64,000 nt of DNA, taken from positions 24,558,501 to 24,622,500 of the forward strand of contig NC_068561.1 in assembly GCF_022201045.2 (NCBI RefSeq), read 5' to 3'. This document shows, piece after piece, positions 49,810-63,909 of the stretch. The notes below the pieces were generated by a model. The model saw only the letters and a list, made by a program, of their open reading frames with translations. It was not told where the DNA came from and did not search any database. The number at the start of each line of letters is the position of its first letter. Positions within the stretch are counted from its first letter, which is position 1. Made by a program: the position numbers and the translations under genes. Source of the DNA: Citrus sinensis (Eukaryota > Streptophyta > Magnoliopsida > Sapindales > Rutaceae).

Positions 49810-51906
49810 CAAAAAAATGCTGCGAAGAGGAGATTCACTTGTGCACATTAATTAATGGCTGCCCACATGATTACTTAAATTTATTTATCATTATTTGCTG
49901 GCCGTGTGATCTTTTGCATATAATTCAGCAAAAGGATGCATGTTTCAATATTATTATATAAAAAAAAAAGTTCGAAGCTTGCAAAGGCGAGGCTATTATT
50001 GATTCTATGAGTATCATTTTGATTAATTTATTGTTTTCGCGTGCAAACCCATATATCTTATCTTAAAACAATTTAGTTTTTAAATATTAAAAAAGATAAA
50101 AATGTTACGATCTTTTTATTATTTGATTAATCAAGTGAATAATGAATAATAATTAATACAAATGATGGCAATAAAGTGTTCATGGATATTGCTCAAAAAT
50201 GTGATACTTAAGGATCAATATTAGTATTTAAAAAAAAAAAGGAAAAACACAAACTTCCCAATTTAATAACGTCACATAATATGATGTAAGAATTTTAGAT
50301 CGGATATGAGTTGTGTTGAAATTTTAAAGATCTAACACATGTGCAAAACAATGTTAGTTTTTGATATTGTATATTAAGATGGATTTCTTTCTTTTTTAAA
50401 TTATATAAGAGTGTTTCTGAAAGTATCAATATGATATTATCAATTTTTTTAATAGTTAAACCTTACCGAATAAATCAACTATTTTTAATCATTTATTGTG
50501 ACAACAAAAACTTTAAATACAACATCATTCAAGAATCTTTAAATACAAAGTGTATGTATGTATGCATAATCATTTTCTCATATTTTTTTATACGAACATA
50601 CTATTAAATCATATGATTTAATAGAGTCATTATTTAATTAATTGTAAAAATGTATGAATTAATATTATGTTGCATTAAAAAAGTACACGTACTTATAATC
50701 TTATATATATTTGAGTGAGGGCATTGTCATTTTAATGAAATAAGAATACTATTAATAGATAAACTTTTTTAATATATTAATAACTAAAAAAATAAATTTT
50801 AACATATTAAAATTTATATTTTACTGAAATTATCATTTTGTTAAAGTAAAGAAAAAGGACTTTCTATATATGGGGAGAGAAAAAGGCAAGCCGTGAGTGC
50901 CTAATAAGGCCACAAAACAACTGAGCAATAAAAAACAAGAATCCTAAAATCACCGCCTGGTGACGGACCTGTCCATACACGTCTTTTTCCAGCTAGCCGT
51001 TACAAATCTCACCGTAGACTACATCAATCCGACAGCCACAAAAACAATAAATTAAAGAAAATGTCATAATAACAGTAAACTCGCTGATCTTTTACATATT
51101 TATGATTAACTATGGATGACATGACATTTTGATTCATACTGTTGTGTTTGTGTATTTTTTATTTTATTTTATTTTTTTGAAACTTAAGATAATACAAGCT
51201 AAACTAATTTATTAATTGTGTAAAAAAATAAAATACTAGTTGAACATAATTATCAGAATTATTCAAAAGTGTTTTGCTCATTTTTTATATTTTCAATTTA
51301 ATTTTTTTTTAGTTATTATAAATTTATAACATCTATATTAGATACCATTATTATTCAAGGACATTTATATTATATCATACAACACCTCCAGGGGGACATT
51401 CCATACAAATTGAAAAAGAATGTCCTTTTTCAAGAAAATAGAAAATCTGAGGGATCCGGCATAGTTACCCTAATTAAAAAATAGAAAAGGCAGGAGAAAA
51501 TCCAAAATTCAGCTGGCATCTTATGACAAGAATACAAACAAATAAATGCTTCATTTGCCCTACTTCGACACGTGTCATAGTATCACGCAACTTCACCCTT
51601 TTCAATCAAAACATCACCATCACCAGATAATTTCCCAGAGCTTTAATTATAAATGACACGTGCTTCTTTCCTATCTTTCGCCGGAATATCCTCCACTTTC
51701 CCACTGATTTTCCTTTTTTTCGCTTTCCCTAACTTTCTCGCCGTCCAAACACTCCGAAGCTGCTCCTAATAATCTTTTTTAGCTCATTTCTCTCCTACCC
51801 ACTTCAGTTCAAAACATATTCTCCTTAGATTTGACCATGTTTTGACCAAACGACTTCGAAAAAGGATTAAAGTTTTAATTTTTGATTTTTTAAGTTTTCA
51901 TAAAGG
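49810..51906. other. Spacer and promoter of the alpha/beta hydrolase gene
   Basis: No gene seen. The last 250 bases are pyrimidine-rich, as in a 5' UTR, and 51545-51580 holds ACACGTGTC, a G-box-like (ACGTG) abscisic-acid or light response motif. A second GACACGTG is at about 51655. Confidence 0.4.
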
Positions 51907-54710
51907 ATGGGGGCGGTCACGTCGACGATGGCGGCGAAGTTCGCTTTTTTTCCGCCGAGTCCGCCATCGTACGAGCTGGAGGAGGTGGTGAAAGGGAAGC
52001 TGGGTATGTCGGGAGTGGCGGAGAGGGAAACCGTCGACGTTTTGAGACTTGATACTAAGAGAGGGAATCAAGTGGTGGCGGTGTACATTAAGAATCCTAC
52101 TGCTAAGTTGACTTTGCTTTACTCTCACGGTAACGCCGCTGATCTGGGTCACATGTACGAGTTGTTTTATGAACTCAGTGCTCATCTTCGAGTTAACTTG
52201 ATGGGGTCAGTACATATTTAATTTTTCGAATTATCTCAATTTGCATGCTTTTAAAATGAAGATAAAATTACTAGTCAAGTTTGCAAATTCAGTACAGTGG
52301 ATCACGGTAGTCATATTTTAGGATATGTTTGGAATAGAAGTGAATGAGGCTCTTAATTTGCTGTTGCTGTGGAATAGAATCTGGATAGTTGTAATTGGTA
52401 AACATTAGCTATCTACGTAAAATTGTTAATAACACGTTAGTTGTGCTTTCGAGGTTTGGACAACAATTGGTACATACCCTTGACTCGAAGGTTAGTGGTG
52501 ATTAAGAGTATGCTTGTAACGGTTGTACTTCTACTTAATTTTGAAAGCAGAGATATACACATTTATGCTTGACTAATAATGATTTTATTCCACAGTAGCT
52601 ATGAATTAAAAGCCACACACATCAAATTCCAAACATCCCTTAAATACATTGACCAAGTAAGTTATGATGTGTATGTCTCTGTGTGTGTACAGGGTGCTTT
52701 GATGTTTACACTTTAGTACTGTTACGAATAAAGTCACTGAATTTGTGGAGGGTTTATGCAGGTATGATTATTCTGGGTATGGGCAGTCTACTGGGAAGGT
52801 ATGGTTTTTGGATTTTCTTGTGTTTGGTTGCTGAGAAAAATGAGGAAACAAGAATTTTGAATTTCAGTTTTTTTTTTTGTTAGTAATTGTTTTTTTAGTT
52901 GAGAAAATGGAGGATAAGAAAGGCAACCATATGATTTTTGGAGTTTTGATCCTGTTTTATGCTCGGTTAAGTGTTCATAGTGGAAACTAAAACAGTGTTT
53001 TAGCATACCACTGTTTTTCTGCTACCAAGATTAATTGATTTTTGAATCTCTATTTATGATTGCTGAAATATAGCTTTCATACTCTTTGACCAGCCAAGTG
53101 AGCAGAACACTTATTATGACATAGAAGCTGTATATAGATGCCTTGAAGAAAAATATGGGGTGGAGGAGGAAGATGTTATCTTGTATGGGCAATCAGTGGG
53201 GAGTGGACCCACTCTAGATTTGGCAACCCAGCTACCTAGATTGAGGGCTGTAATTCTCCACAGTCCAATCTTGTCTGGTATTCGAGTCATGTATCCGGTG
53301 AAACGAACATACTGGTTTGACATTTATAAGGTTTTTTCTCTATAGATTTTGAAATTTCAGAAACTTTGATGCATTGCCTTTTAGTAAAATAACTCTATTT
53401 TATTGATTGTTTCTATTTATGGTGCAGAATATTGATAAAATACCATTGGTCAGTTGTCCAGTCCTGGTGATTCATGTAAGTATTTTTCCACTTATGAGGC
53501 GTTAGTTAACACTACTGCTCTTAGATAATGTGGTGTTTAGGTGTGTGCTATATTCTGAATATTTGCCATCTGAGCCCTTGCTTCACATACTCCCTCCTCA
53601 GATTCTTTCTGTTTCTTTCTAAGCCCTTATAAACTTTATTCACCGGGAAACTCAACAGTCTTTCAAAATTCTTATGGGCTCATTTCCAGTTGGCCTTTTC
53701 CATATCAACTGAGAAAGACTATAAGATAATCACAAAATCTTTCAACTTTAACCATCGTATGTGAATATACCATACTCTGGAATGGCCATTGGATTTGAAG
53801 GTCTAAATGCATGCACTTTTTATTGTCAAGATTTGAAATGGTATCCCATCTTGATATAAATTTGCATAACTTGAACATACCAGCCATTATTCAATGTTTC
53901 TGTTCATGAAGTGATATCAATATTGCACTATTTGGTTTCATGCAATGTGGAGTGATCTGGGGGAACCAAGCTCATGAGTGAACTTCTTGCTTTGTGGTTC
54001 CTTGTGCCTCTTGCAGGGAACTGCCGATGATGTTGTGGATTGGTCCCATGGTAAGCAGCTGTGGGAACTCTGCAAAGAGAAGTATGAACCATTATGGATC
54101 AAAGGGGGCAACCATTGTGACTTGGAGCTTTATCCCCAATACATCAAGCATCTAAAAAAGTTCATATCAGCCATTGAGAAATCACATTCGAGAAACGGAT
54201 CTGCGCTGACTATGGATCAACCAGGGAATCACCGAAAGAGCAAAGATTTTAGAGACACATCCACACCAATTATAGATCAGAGGGAGAAGTACAGGCTGAG
54301 TACCAACCAAGGAGATAAACCGAGACAAAGCACTGACCGAAGAGAGAAATCAAGAACCAGTGTTGATGGGAAAGAGAAATCAAGAACCAGCGTTGATGGG
54401 AAAGAGAAATCAAGAACCAGCATTGATAGGAGAGAAAAATCAAGAAAAAGTATGGATCACCCCGACAAATCAATTAACGGCACAGACCCACCGGAGAAAG
54501 CGAGAAACAGCATTGACCGGTAAGTCATTTTTTAACTACATGAGAATTTTTATCCATATAGCTTTTCTGAACCAGTTGTGCCCATATGGTGGCACAAGTT
54601 TGTACAAGTCTAGTTGAAACTGAATTGCCTGTGGCAGGTTAGGTGGCATGATGAGATCAGTCAAACTATACAATATTGATTGTTTCAAGCCTACGGCAAC
54701 AAGTATGTAG
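51907..54710 (+). CDS. ABHD17-type alpha/beta hydrolase (BEM46/WAV2-like)
   Basis: Serine hydrolase of the ABHD17 family, which in animals removes palmitate from membrane proteins; the plant role is largely unknown. Exons: 51907-52205, 52762-52798, 53094-53330, 53428-53475, 54017-54519, 54638-54710, all GT-AG, 398 residues. Gly2 in MGAVTSTM may be myristoylated. The fold motifs are [12 protein letters not shown] (oxyanion region), [12 protein letters not shown], nucleophile GQSVGSG with Ser146, HGTADDVVD with Asp211 and [11 protein letters not shown] with His240, a full triad. After residue about 265 the tail is a hydrophilic, basic repeat with a ten-residue unit ([10 protein letters not shown] and variants) in at least four copies, then a conserved-looking end in exon 6 ([17 protein letters not shown]). 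Arabidopsis At5g14390-like proteins share the body and a similar but different repeat tail. Confidence 0.94.
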
Positions 54711-54770
54711 GAAGAAGAAAGGTCAGTCCGTGGATAGCAGTTGTATTTTGCTTCGCTTTTATTTATTTGA

Positions 54771-56058
54771 CTAGGAAATAGAACCGCACTTCGTGCGGTT
54801 TTAAAAAAAAAATTTAGTATTTTCTTTTTTATTACTTTGCACTTGATGAAATTAATAAAAAATATTAATTATTTTTTTTAAAGATGACGCAGCCTTATAA
54901 AACTAATGTTATTTATGAAAGTTAATTATTTTTTGTTAACATTAAAAAAATATATTAATGTGTATAGTTAAGTGTACACAACATTTTCATCAATAAAAAT
55001 CATATTCACATTAACCAACTCTCTATTTTTCTTGGTATTAACAGACTCTCACATCTTACAAAGGTTAACCCTTATCATTCAACTATCTTTATCATTATTT
55101 AACTCATGAAGAAAAAAATACTCCATGAAGCACACAATACTAAAAATTTAAATAAGTCAAAAATAAAAACACAATAACATTTCTAAAGAGGATGTTGGTT
55201 AAATAATAAAAAAAAAAACCAAACATAACAAATCTTAAATGCTTAATATTTATAGAGTTTGAAGAAGGTAAAAGATACTAAATAAAAAGTTGTATAATTA
55301 AATATGAGATTATGACATTCAAATTGGGTTCTAATGGCATTGGTGAGGGAAGATGAAGGAACATTCCTTCCTATATTAATTAGTTGATGTATTTTAAACT
55401 ACTAAAATTTAGTTCTTGGCTTAATAAAATAAATAAATGTTTCAAAACTTATAATTAATTTATTATTAATGGTTACATATTGTTGAATTTAAATATAAAG
55501 AGGAAGAGACATGTAATCTTTTGTAATCTATTAATTATTTTCTATTTTTAATATTTTGTAATGTAATTATTTTTTAATCTCAACTAATATATTAGATAAT
55601 AGAAAATATAAAAAGATGAGAAATAATAATGCCACAAATCTTAACTTATTAATATTTATAGAGTTTGAAGAAGCCAAAAGGCATTAAACAAAAGGTTGCA
55701 TAATTAAATATGAGATTATAGCATTAAAATTAGACCCTAATGGTATTGTTGAGGGAAGAAGAAGGAACATTCATTCATATATTAATTAATTGATATATTT
55801 AAACCACTAAAGTTTAATTATTGGCATAATAAAATAGATAAATGTTTCAAGATTTATAATTAATTATTATTAATGGTTACATATTATTGAATTTAAATAG
55901 AAAGAGGAAGAGACATGTAATCTTTTATAATCTAATAATTATTTTTTATTTTTAATATTTTGTAATGTAATTATTTTTTAATATCAACCAATTTATTAGA
56001 TAATAGAGAATACAAGAAGATGAGAAATAGTGATGCCACATCATCTCCTCTAGTCCCA

Positions 56059-56099
<41 letters not shown>

Positions 56100-57414
56100 T
56101 TGTAATGTAATTATTTTTTAATCTCAACCAATATATTAGATAATAGAGAATAAAAAAGATGAGAAATAATGATGCCACAAATTTTAAATATTTAATGTTT
56201 ATGGAGTTTGAAGAAGCCAAAAGGTACTAAACAAAATATTGAATAATTAAATATGCGATTATGATATTAAAATTATGCTCAATGGCATTGTTGAGGGAAG
56301 ACGAAGGAACCTTCCTTCTTATATTAATTAATTGATGTATTTTAAGCCACTAAAATTTAATTATTTGCATAATAAAATAAATGAATGTTTCAAAACTTAT
56401 AATTGTATATTATTAATGATTACATATTATTGAATTTAAATAGAAAGAGGAAAAGACATGTAATCATTTATAATCTAATAATTATTTTCTATTTTAATAT
56501 TTTGTAATGTAATTATTTTTTTTTAATTTCAACCAATTTATTAGATAATAAAGAATATGAAATGATGAGAAATGGTGATACCACATCACCTCTTGTAGTC
56601 TCAACTTTATATAGATATATAGATTCATGTATTTTAAGCCACTAAAGTTTAATTGCTAGCATAATAAAATAAATGAATATTTCAAAAGACTTATAATTAA
56701 TTATTATTAATGGTTACATATTGTTGGATTTAAATAGAAAGAGGAAGAAATATGTACAAAGAATATCCACTAATATTTTAGATAATAGAGAATATAAAAA
56801 GATGAGGTTGAGGGAAGATGAAAGATGAAAGAACTTCTCTTCCTATGTTAATTAGGTGATGTATTTTAAGGCACTAAAGTTTAATTGATAGCATAATAAA
56901 TTTTGAAGAAGCCAAAAGACACTCAACAAAAGGTTGTATAATTAAATATGAGATTATGACATTAAAATTAGGTATTAGTAGCATTGTTGAGGGAAAATGA
57001 AAGAATCTCTCTTCCTATGTTAATTAATTCATGTATTTTATGCCACTAAAGTTTAATTACTAGTATAATAAAATAAATAAATGTTTCAAAAGACTTATAA
57101 TTAATTATTATTAATGATTACATATTGTTGAATTTAAATAGAAAGAGAAAAAAAAGTACAAAGAATATCCACCAATATTTTAGATATTTTAGATAATAGA
57201 AAATATAAAAAGATGAGGAATGATATATATTAATAAAGTTACTATTTATTAAATGAGTTAAATACAATCAAATTAATTATGAGAAGATGAAAAGTCAAAC
57301 TTAAAAAAAAAAATCTCTATTTATTAGATAATAGAGAATATACAAAGAAGCAAAATGGTGATGCTACATCACCTCCTCAAGTCTTAGTTTTATATATATA
57401 TATAGATAGATAGA
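54771..57414 (-). mobile_element. Non-autonomous Helitron with internal tandem units
   Basis: Read on the minus strand the element begins TCTATCTATC at 57414, preceded by A, and ends CTAG at 54771, followed by T, the usual A|T target of Helitrons. Seven bases before CTAG is the hairpin AACCGCAC/GTGCGGTT (54800-54782), the expected 3' stem-loop. There are no terminal inverted repeats and no Rep/helicase frame, so it is non-autonomous. Inside, a unit carrying TAGAGTTTGAAGAAG and TGAGGGAAGA recurs at about 55231, 55638, 56182 and 56903, with copies from full to partial. The element lies 60 bases after the stop of the hydrolase gene, inside its 3' flank. Confidence 0.75.
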
Positions 57415-58641
57415 TTGGTTAGTGGGGCTGTTTGGGTGATAGAAAAAATGTGTTATTGTTTATTATCCAATCTTTTGAGTTAACATAGGAAATTAATTTA
57501 TCAGCAAAATTATGTATTACGGTTTATTTGTCTTTACGGGCTAATAAATCTCACTTGCGACCTCTCTATGTTTACATGTATTTGCATTCATGTTCTGGTT
57601 TATTCAAACTACTTTGGGTGTGTCGCTCCTGAAAAGTGTTCATATTGACAGGCCATTTTGCCAGCAGCAGTGTTCCAATAAAATTGAAAAAATAATGCAC
57701 TCTTTTTCATGCCAGCATTATGGGTGTACACAGATCAAATTTTATGCATCGGACATTAATTCATATTTAATTCATAATTTTATGAATTATAAAATTTTAA
57801 TTTAATCCAATCTGCGGATCGATAAATTCAATTAATATGTATGCAGATCGAATACGGATTTGACTCAATTCATATTCGATTCACTATTTTTAAAATGATT
57901 TATAGATTAATTTTTTTTTATTTTGTTCAATTCATAAATTAATTAAATAAAAAATCTAATATAAAATAATTTTATTTAAATTGAATTTTTTTATTTTTAA
58001 AAATTTTAAAATAAGTACTAAAAATACTTTAATGCTACGTTTCACGATTATTAACAAAAATGAGATAATTGCATTTTCATTAATAAAATCATTTAAATAA
58101 GTGATGTGAAACACATTTTTCATTTTTTTTTAATACTGATTACACATTACACATAAATTTTTTAGTACATACCTCGCAGATATTTAATTGAATTGAGTGA
58201 ATTTGAGTTTAAAAGGATTCGAACAATTATCCTTGTAATTCTACTTTAACTGTGAAGGTCCCAAAGACCTGTTGGCCGCATTTTTCACTTTTTTTTATTT
58301 TTCAAAACGAGACAAAATGAGAGTTAAAAAACCGGTGCCAAAATGCACCCTAAATAATTCAAAATTGATGATAAACCCCCATGCTTTTGTCATTTCAGTT
58401 ATCAAGCCAGCAAGTGCTAAAACTCAACGGACAAAATATCGAAGAATGTAGAATTAGATAATCCAAAAGAAGGTTTAAGGAGGGTTTAAAGGCGGCTTCT
58501 TCTCACTGAAACTCGCTTTTCAATTCTCTATGAATTCATTTCCTTCCACAAAAGCCTTCACAGTCCTATTCCATTTCACTACACGGCCATTCCAATTCCA
58601 CTTAGATTCCATCATTTCCGTTTCTCAAATTCTCCCATCAT
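57415..58641. other. Spacer and promoter of the RNA polymerase gene
   Basis: AT-rich with no gene. 57720-58170 has repeated TAATTCAT/ATGAATTA-type short inverted motifs. The 5' UTR of the polymerase gene likely starts near 58480. Confidence 0.35.
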
Positions 58642-61600
58642 TTGATGTCCAATAATAAAACCCCAATATTCTTCTCCGCCAATAAATTCGATCACTTGCC
58701 TGTTTGTTATTATAATCATAACAATTATAATAACAATAAACCTACAATTCGTTTTCCTAGCCCAGAAAAGATTTCCTCAGTTATGTGGAGGAACGTTGCC
58801 AAACAAGCCATTTCACTACATTTGAAGAAACCCTTTTCACGTGCTTACAGTTTTTTAGGCATTTCTCAGGATTCAATTCTTCGTGAGAAGGTTAAATTTG
58901 GGTGTTTAGATATGGTTCCTAGGGGTATTCATGAAGTGGGTTCCGGTCGGATTGGTGAAATATTGAATCATGAGGATTATATGGGGAGGACAAGTTTTGG
59001 TGTTTTGAAAAATGATAATTTTTGGTGTCCTAGAGGGTATGCAACTGTAGCTGAGGCTGTGTCTTCAACTGACGTTGAAGAGGATGTGTCAATTGTTGAA
59101 GAAATTCAAGAGCTGTTGCAAGAAATGAAGAAGGAACAACAAAGTGGGGGTGGAAGAAACAGGCGAAGAGTTGCAAGGGGAATGGGATCTGGGAAGTATC
59201 GAATGTTGAAGATGAGGCAAGTGAAGATTGAGACCGAGGCATGGGAAAAAGCAGCAAATGAGTACAGGGAGCTTTTAATGGATATGTGTGAACAAAAACT
59301 TGCACCGAATTTGCCTTATATGAAGTCATTGTTTCTTGGATGGTTTGAACCTTTGAGGGATGCTATTGCTAAGGAGCAAGAGAGATGTAGAATGGCAAAG
59401 CATAAGGTGGCATATGCTCCATATTTTGATCAGTTGCCGGCTGATATGATGGCAGTTATTACAATGCATAAGTTGATGGGGCTGTTGATGACGGGAGGTG
59501 AACATGGACGAGCTCGAGTTGTACAGGCTGCATGCATAATTGGTGATGCCATTGAGCAAGAGGTGGGTGAGATTGGATGTTGTTTTGGTTGTTTTTATTC
59601 GCTGTTTGATTAATCAAGTGATGTTATATTGTTCTAGTATGATTGAGCTTTTCAGTTGAAGTTTTCTTTTCTCTCTAGCTAGGCCTAGGTAATGATAAGT
59701 AATTTCAGTTTAATTTACTATAATAGTGAGAAAGTAGAACCATGGATATTTTTTATTCTTTGAGAATGAGGATCTGAGGAAACAAATTTTAAGCTTCACT
59801 TCGTCCAACCTTCCCCTTCTCTTTTCTTTTGAATTGAGCATTAATCTATTGCTACTGCTGTAATTGTTCAGGTCAGAATCCACAAGTTTTTGGAGAAAAC
59901 GAAAAAGAAAAATGAAACTAAAAACAAGGAAGATGAAGAAGGAGATGAATCTAATACTGTAACTACAGAACAAGAAAAGCTGAGAAAAAAGGTCACCGAT
60001 TTAATTAAGAAGCAAAAGCTGCCAGCTGTGAGGCGGATTGTGAAAGGCCAGGATGATTTCAAACCTTGGGGTCAGGATGCTAGAGCAAAGGTTTACACGA
60101 TCTCTTGTGATCATTAGTAAAACTTTGCTTCCTCTTTGATTATATGCTTCATAAATTTTTTATCTCCATTCTTGTACTCTCCAGGTTGGAAGCCGTGTTA
60201 TTGAATTGTTGACTCAGACTGCTTATATACAGTCACCGGCTGATCAGTTAGCTGATGCTCCACCCGACATTTTTCCTGCATTTACACACGCGTTAAGAAC
60301 TGTGTCAAAAGAAACTAAGTAAGTAGTCAGTCCTTGCTGTTGCTATTACAGGTTTATGTTTCCTTTGGATCATCTCTAACATGTGCTTTGGGCTTTTCTT
60401 TGAACAGAGGTGGTTCCAAAAAATATGGTGTCATTGAATGTAACCCACTGGTTCTGAAAGGACTAGAGAGAACTGTGAGTGAATCCTGTTATTGTTCCAT
60501 TTCTTTATACTTAAGATATTGAAGTTCCATGTTTTCAAACTTTTTAAGTTGTGAATTTTCTTACTTCCACTTTCCTTATATAAGGAATCATAAGAGTTGT
60601 TTCTTAAGCAGGCAAGACACATGGTGATTCCTTATATGCCAATGTTGGTGCCTCCAGTCAAGTGGACAGGGTATCTTCCGATTTCATGTCATTAGTGTTT
60701 CTGCCTTTTCTATTACTTGTGCATATGATCATTTTGACTTCAAGCCTTGGACAAAGAAGTACTTATGTTTACACAAGACAGTTTGTTGTTGGGGGACGTT
60801 CCGTGTTTTTTCTTCCAACGTTTAGCAAACCATTGTCAGCCATGTTAATGCAATTGGCACTCCTAGCTTGAGCTACTTTTACGAGTTTCTAGTGTCAGCG
60901 AGTTTCCCTTGCTGAAGGATTGGTATTCCTCTTACATAAAATCATGATGGAGAAGTTGGCAATCGAGCACCAAAAGAATTTAGTACATGTGCATTTGAAG
61001 ACAGAAATTCTCATAACTTAACAATCCAACATTGCTTATTAATGGGGCGACATAGATTTGTGGAAGTTCAACATGCTTTTTGTGTCAGAATAGCTTGCCA
61101 GATCATTTACTTCAGGGTGCATTGTTAATTCTTTATAAACTGTGGCAGTTATTTTTTTCTTTTTATCCTTTGCAGTTATGACAAAGGAGCACACTTTTTC
61201 TTACCTTCCTATGTCATGCGCACGCATGGAGCTAAACAACAACGAGACACAGTTAAGAGGACTCCGAAGAAGCAACTAGAACCAGTTTTTGAGGTATGAA
61301 GGATATTTGTATTTGCTGTATTATTATTGTTGTTGTGTCTGTAATATTTGCTGTTTAATCTGACACTTGGCCATGGGATTGGATGCCAGCTGTATATGCT
61401 GGTGTTCAGATATGGTTAGTTCATCTGCCAAATTCTGCTTTAGAAAGAATGCTGTAATTATCTGCCTAAATTAACTGGGCAGGCATTGGATACTCTTGGA
61501 AATACCAAATGGAGGGTAAATAATAGGGTACTTAGTGTCCTTGATAGAATATGGAGTTGTGGTGGCCGTCTTGCTGATTTGGTGGACCGTAATGATGTGA

Positions 61601-63909
61601 GTTACTCTCTTGATCTGTCATTATTTTTGTTTTTTGCTCTGAAGCAATCTTTTTTCGCTGTTTAATATATTCTAGCTGAGATAAGTTTGATTTGGTGACA
61701 AGCTAGAAACTTCCACATTGCAGGTTCCTTTACCAGAGAAGCCAGAAACTGAAGATGAAGCACAGCTTAGGAAATGGCAGTGGAAAGTCAGAAATGTGAA
61801 AAAGGAAAACAGAGAGAGGCATTCACAGCGTTGTGACATAGAACTTAAGCTTTCTGTAAGATCACCTTCTGTCGTGTACTGCAAATAATCACATTGTATT
61901 TCCTAATAGGATTTTATGCTGGTAGGTAGCACGAAAAATGAAAGATGAAGAAGGTTTCTATTACCCACACAATGTTGACTTTCGAGGGCGTGCATACCCC
62001 ATGCATCCTTACTTAAATCATCTCGGTTCAGATCTCTGTCGGGGAATCTTGGAGTTTGCTGAGGGACGCACTCTTGGGAAGTCTGGTTTACACTGGTTGA
62101 AAATACACCTGGCAAATCTGTATGCTGGTGGTGTGGACAAATTATCTCATGAAGGTCGATTGGCTTTCACTGAGAACCATTTGGATGATATATTTGATTC
62201 CGCAGATAAGCCACTTGAAGGTAGACGGTGGTGGTTAAAGGCGGAAGATCCATTCCAGTGCCTGGCTGTGTGCATTAATCTTACTGAAGCTTTGAGAAGC
62301 TCCTCTCCAGAGACATTTATATCACATATTCCTGTTCATCAGGTACCCACTTTGTTATTTCATATTATCCTGCCCATGTCATATCTTTGTATTAAACTCA
62401 TTTGCCTTGATTGAATCCTTATTATTCTCTGAGCAAAGGATAATAAGTTTAAGTTGCGGATATCTCATGGCTATGTTTTCTTTGATGGACATATTCTTTA
62501 CTGCATCAAGAAAAGCTGTAATGAGAAATAGGTAGATTATGTGTTTGTGCCAAAAGCTCCCACAACTCTTTTTCTAGCATTGCTTTTGTGTGTGTTACTT
62601 TTTCTTTGGGTTGTAATAGCTAAACTTGATTGGATTTGTTTCTTATGTCTTATTTTTCGGTAGAAACAATCTAAAAGCTAAAGTTACTTGTATATGTTGA
62701 CAACTGCTTAGGTACTGGAATTGTTCTTTTGGTTATAATATCATAAGACTGCTCCATATTCTGATGGGAGACTATCAAATTATAATCTCTTAAATTTCTT
62801 TTCCTATATGATACAAGTACCTGAGCTTGTTCGTATCTTTCTAACACATTCTAGTAGGTACAATGTATCTTAAGGTTCTTCATTCTAGTGCTGAATGGTT
62901 TCTCTCCTCTTGTTTTTCTCTAGGATGGTTCCTGCAATGGACTACAACACTATGCTGCACTTGGAAGAGACACGGTAGGGGCCTCGTTTTCTTTCAGCAG
63001 TTGGAGATAAGCTGCTTTTCCATTTTTTTATTTTCTCACAGAAATTTTTTTGGCAGTTGGGAGCAGCTGCTGTCAATTTGGTTGCACGAGAGAAGCCTGC
63101 AGATGTTTACTCAGGAATAGCTGCTAGGTAAGTTCATTTGTCTCTTTGTGAAATTAGGATCTTTTCAGGTCACAATTTTCGTTATTTTCGATTAAAATGG
63201 TAAGATTCAAGAAGGTATTTTAATTTCTTATACTTGTTTCTGGTACTCTGTTTCCCCTAGTCATGAAGGAAGAAAAGAGGTAGTTTATTGTAGGATAAAT
63301 GTGTTTATTGAGCAAAGCACCCGTTGTGATCAGTTCTATCAAAACTCAAAAGTTTTATTATATTTTAGTAACATAAATAATTTTCTGTTTAAAAAAAATT
63401 TCCTGAGCTCTAACTTTTCATCTGATATGATATGAGAAAAATGAAGTTTTTGTTTTCTAGATTTATTCATGGATGTATGTATGGTAGGATGATGCATGCA
63501 AATTTCTTTACATGTGCTTGCATAAGGACACGTGCAAGTATTGTCAGACAAAGTAGTCCTGTAAAGCTTAATGGGTGGTGGGGAAAGGCTTTCAGAAACC
63601 CAATTTGACATTAGAATTTCTGTTCTTAATGAGCTGGCTATTGCAGTTGGTGCTAAAATATTGGTTATGCAATACCTGAAAATTAGAAAGAGGCACAATT
63701 TACTGTGTGTTCTTTTATTTTTTGATTTTATATTCTTAAACATGAGTCATTTATATGAATATTTCTTCATGAGGTCGGTTTGAGGGAAGCAATATGGTGA
63801 TAAGGGGTCATATTTTCTTTTCAGAGTTCTTGTCATCATTCAGAGAGATGCGCAGAGGGATCCTGCAGTATTTCCAGATGCTTTGCGTGCAAAGTTGTTG
63901 CTGAGTCAG
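58642..63909 (+). CDS. RPOT2: Phage-type organellar RNA polymerase, RPOTmp (RpoT;2) type, 5' part
   Basis: Nuclear-encoded single-subunit T7-like RNA polymerase that transcribes mitochondrial and, in dicots, also plastid genes. Exons: 58642-59562, 59872-60090, 60185-60318, 60408-60474, 60612-60670, 61176-61293, 61483-61596, 61724-61855, 61926-62342, 62924-62974, 63057-63127, 63825-63909, all GT-AG and in phase, 796 residues so far; about 215 more are expected beyond the edge. Two in-frame Met codons occur, 58642 and 58783 ([11 protein letters not shown]), matching the double start of Arabidopsis RPOTmp used for dual targeting. Landmarks are [20 protein letters not shown] in the N-terminal domain, [15 protein letters not shown] and the palm motif [10 protein letters not shown], whose Asp (residue 728) is the first catalytic metal ligand. 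The second Asp and fingers Lys/Tyr lie outside the window. Confidence 0.95.
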
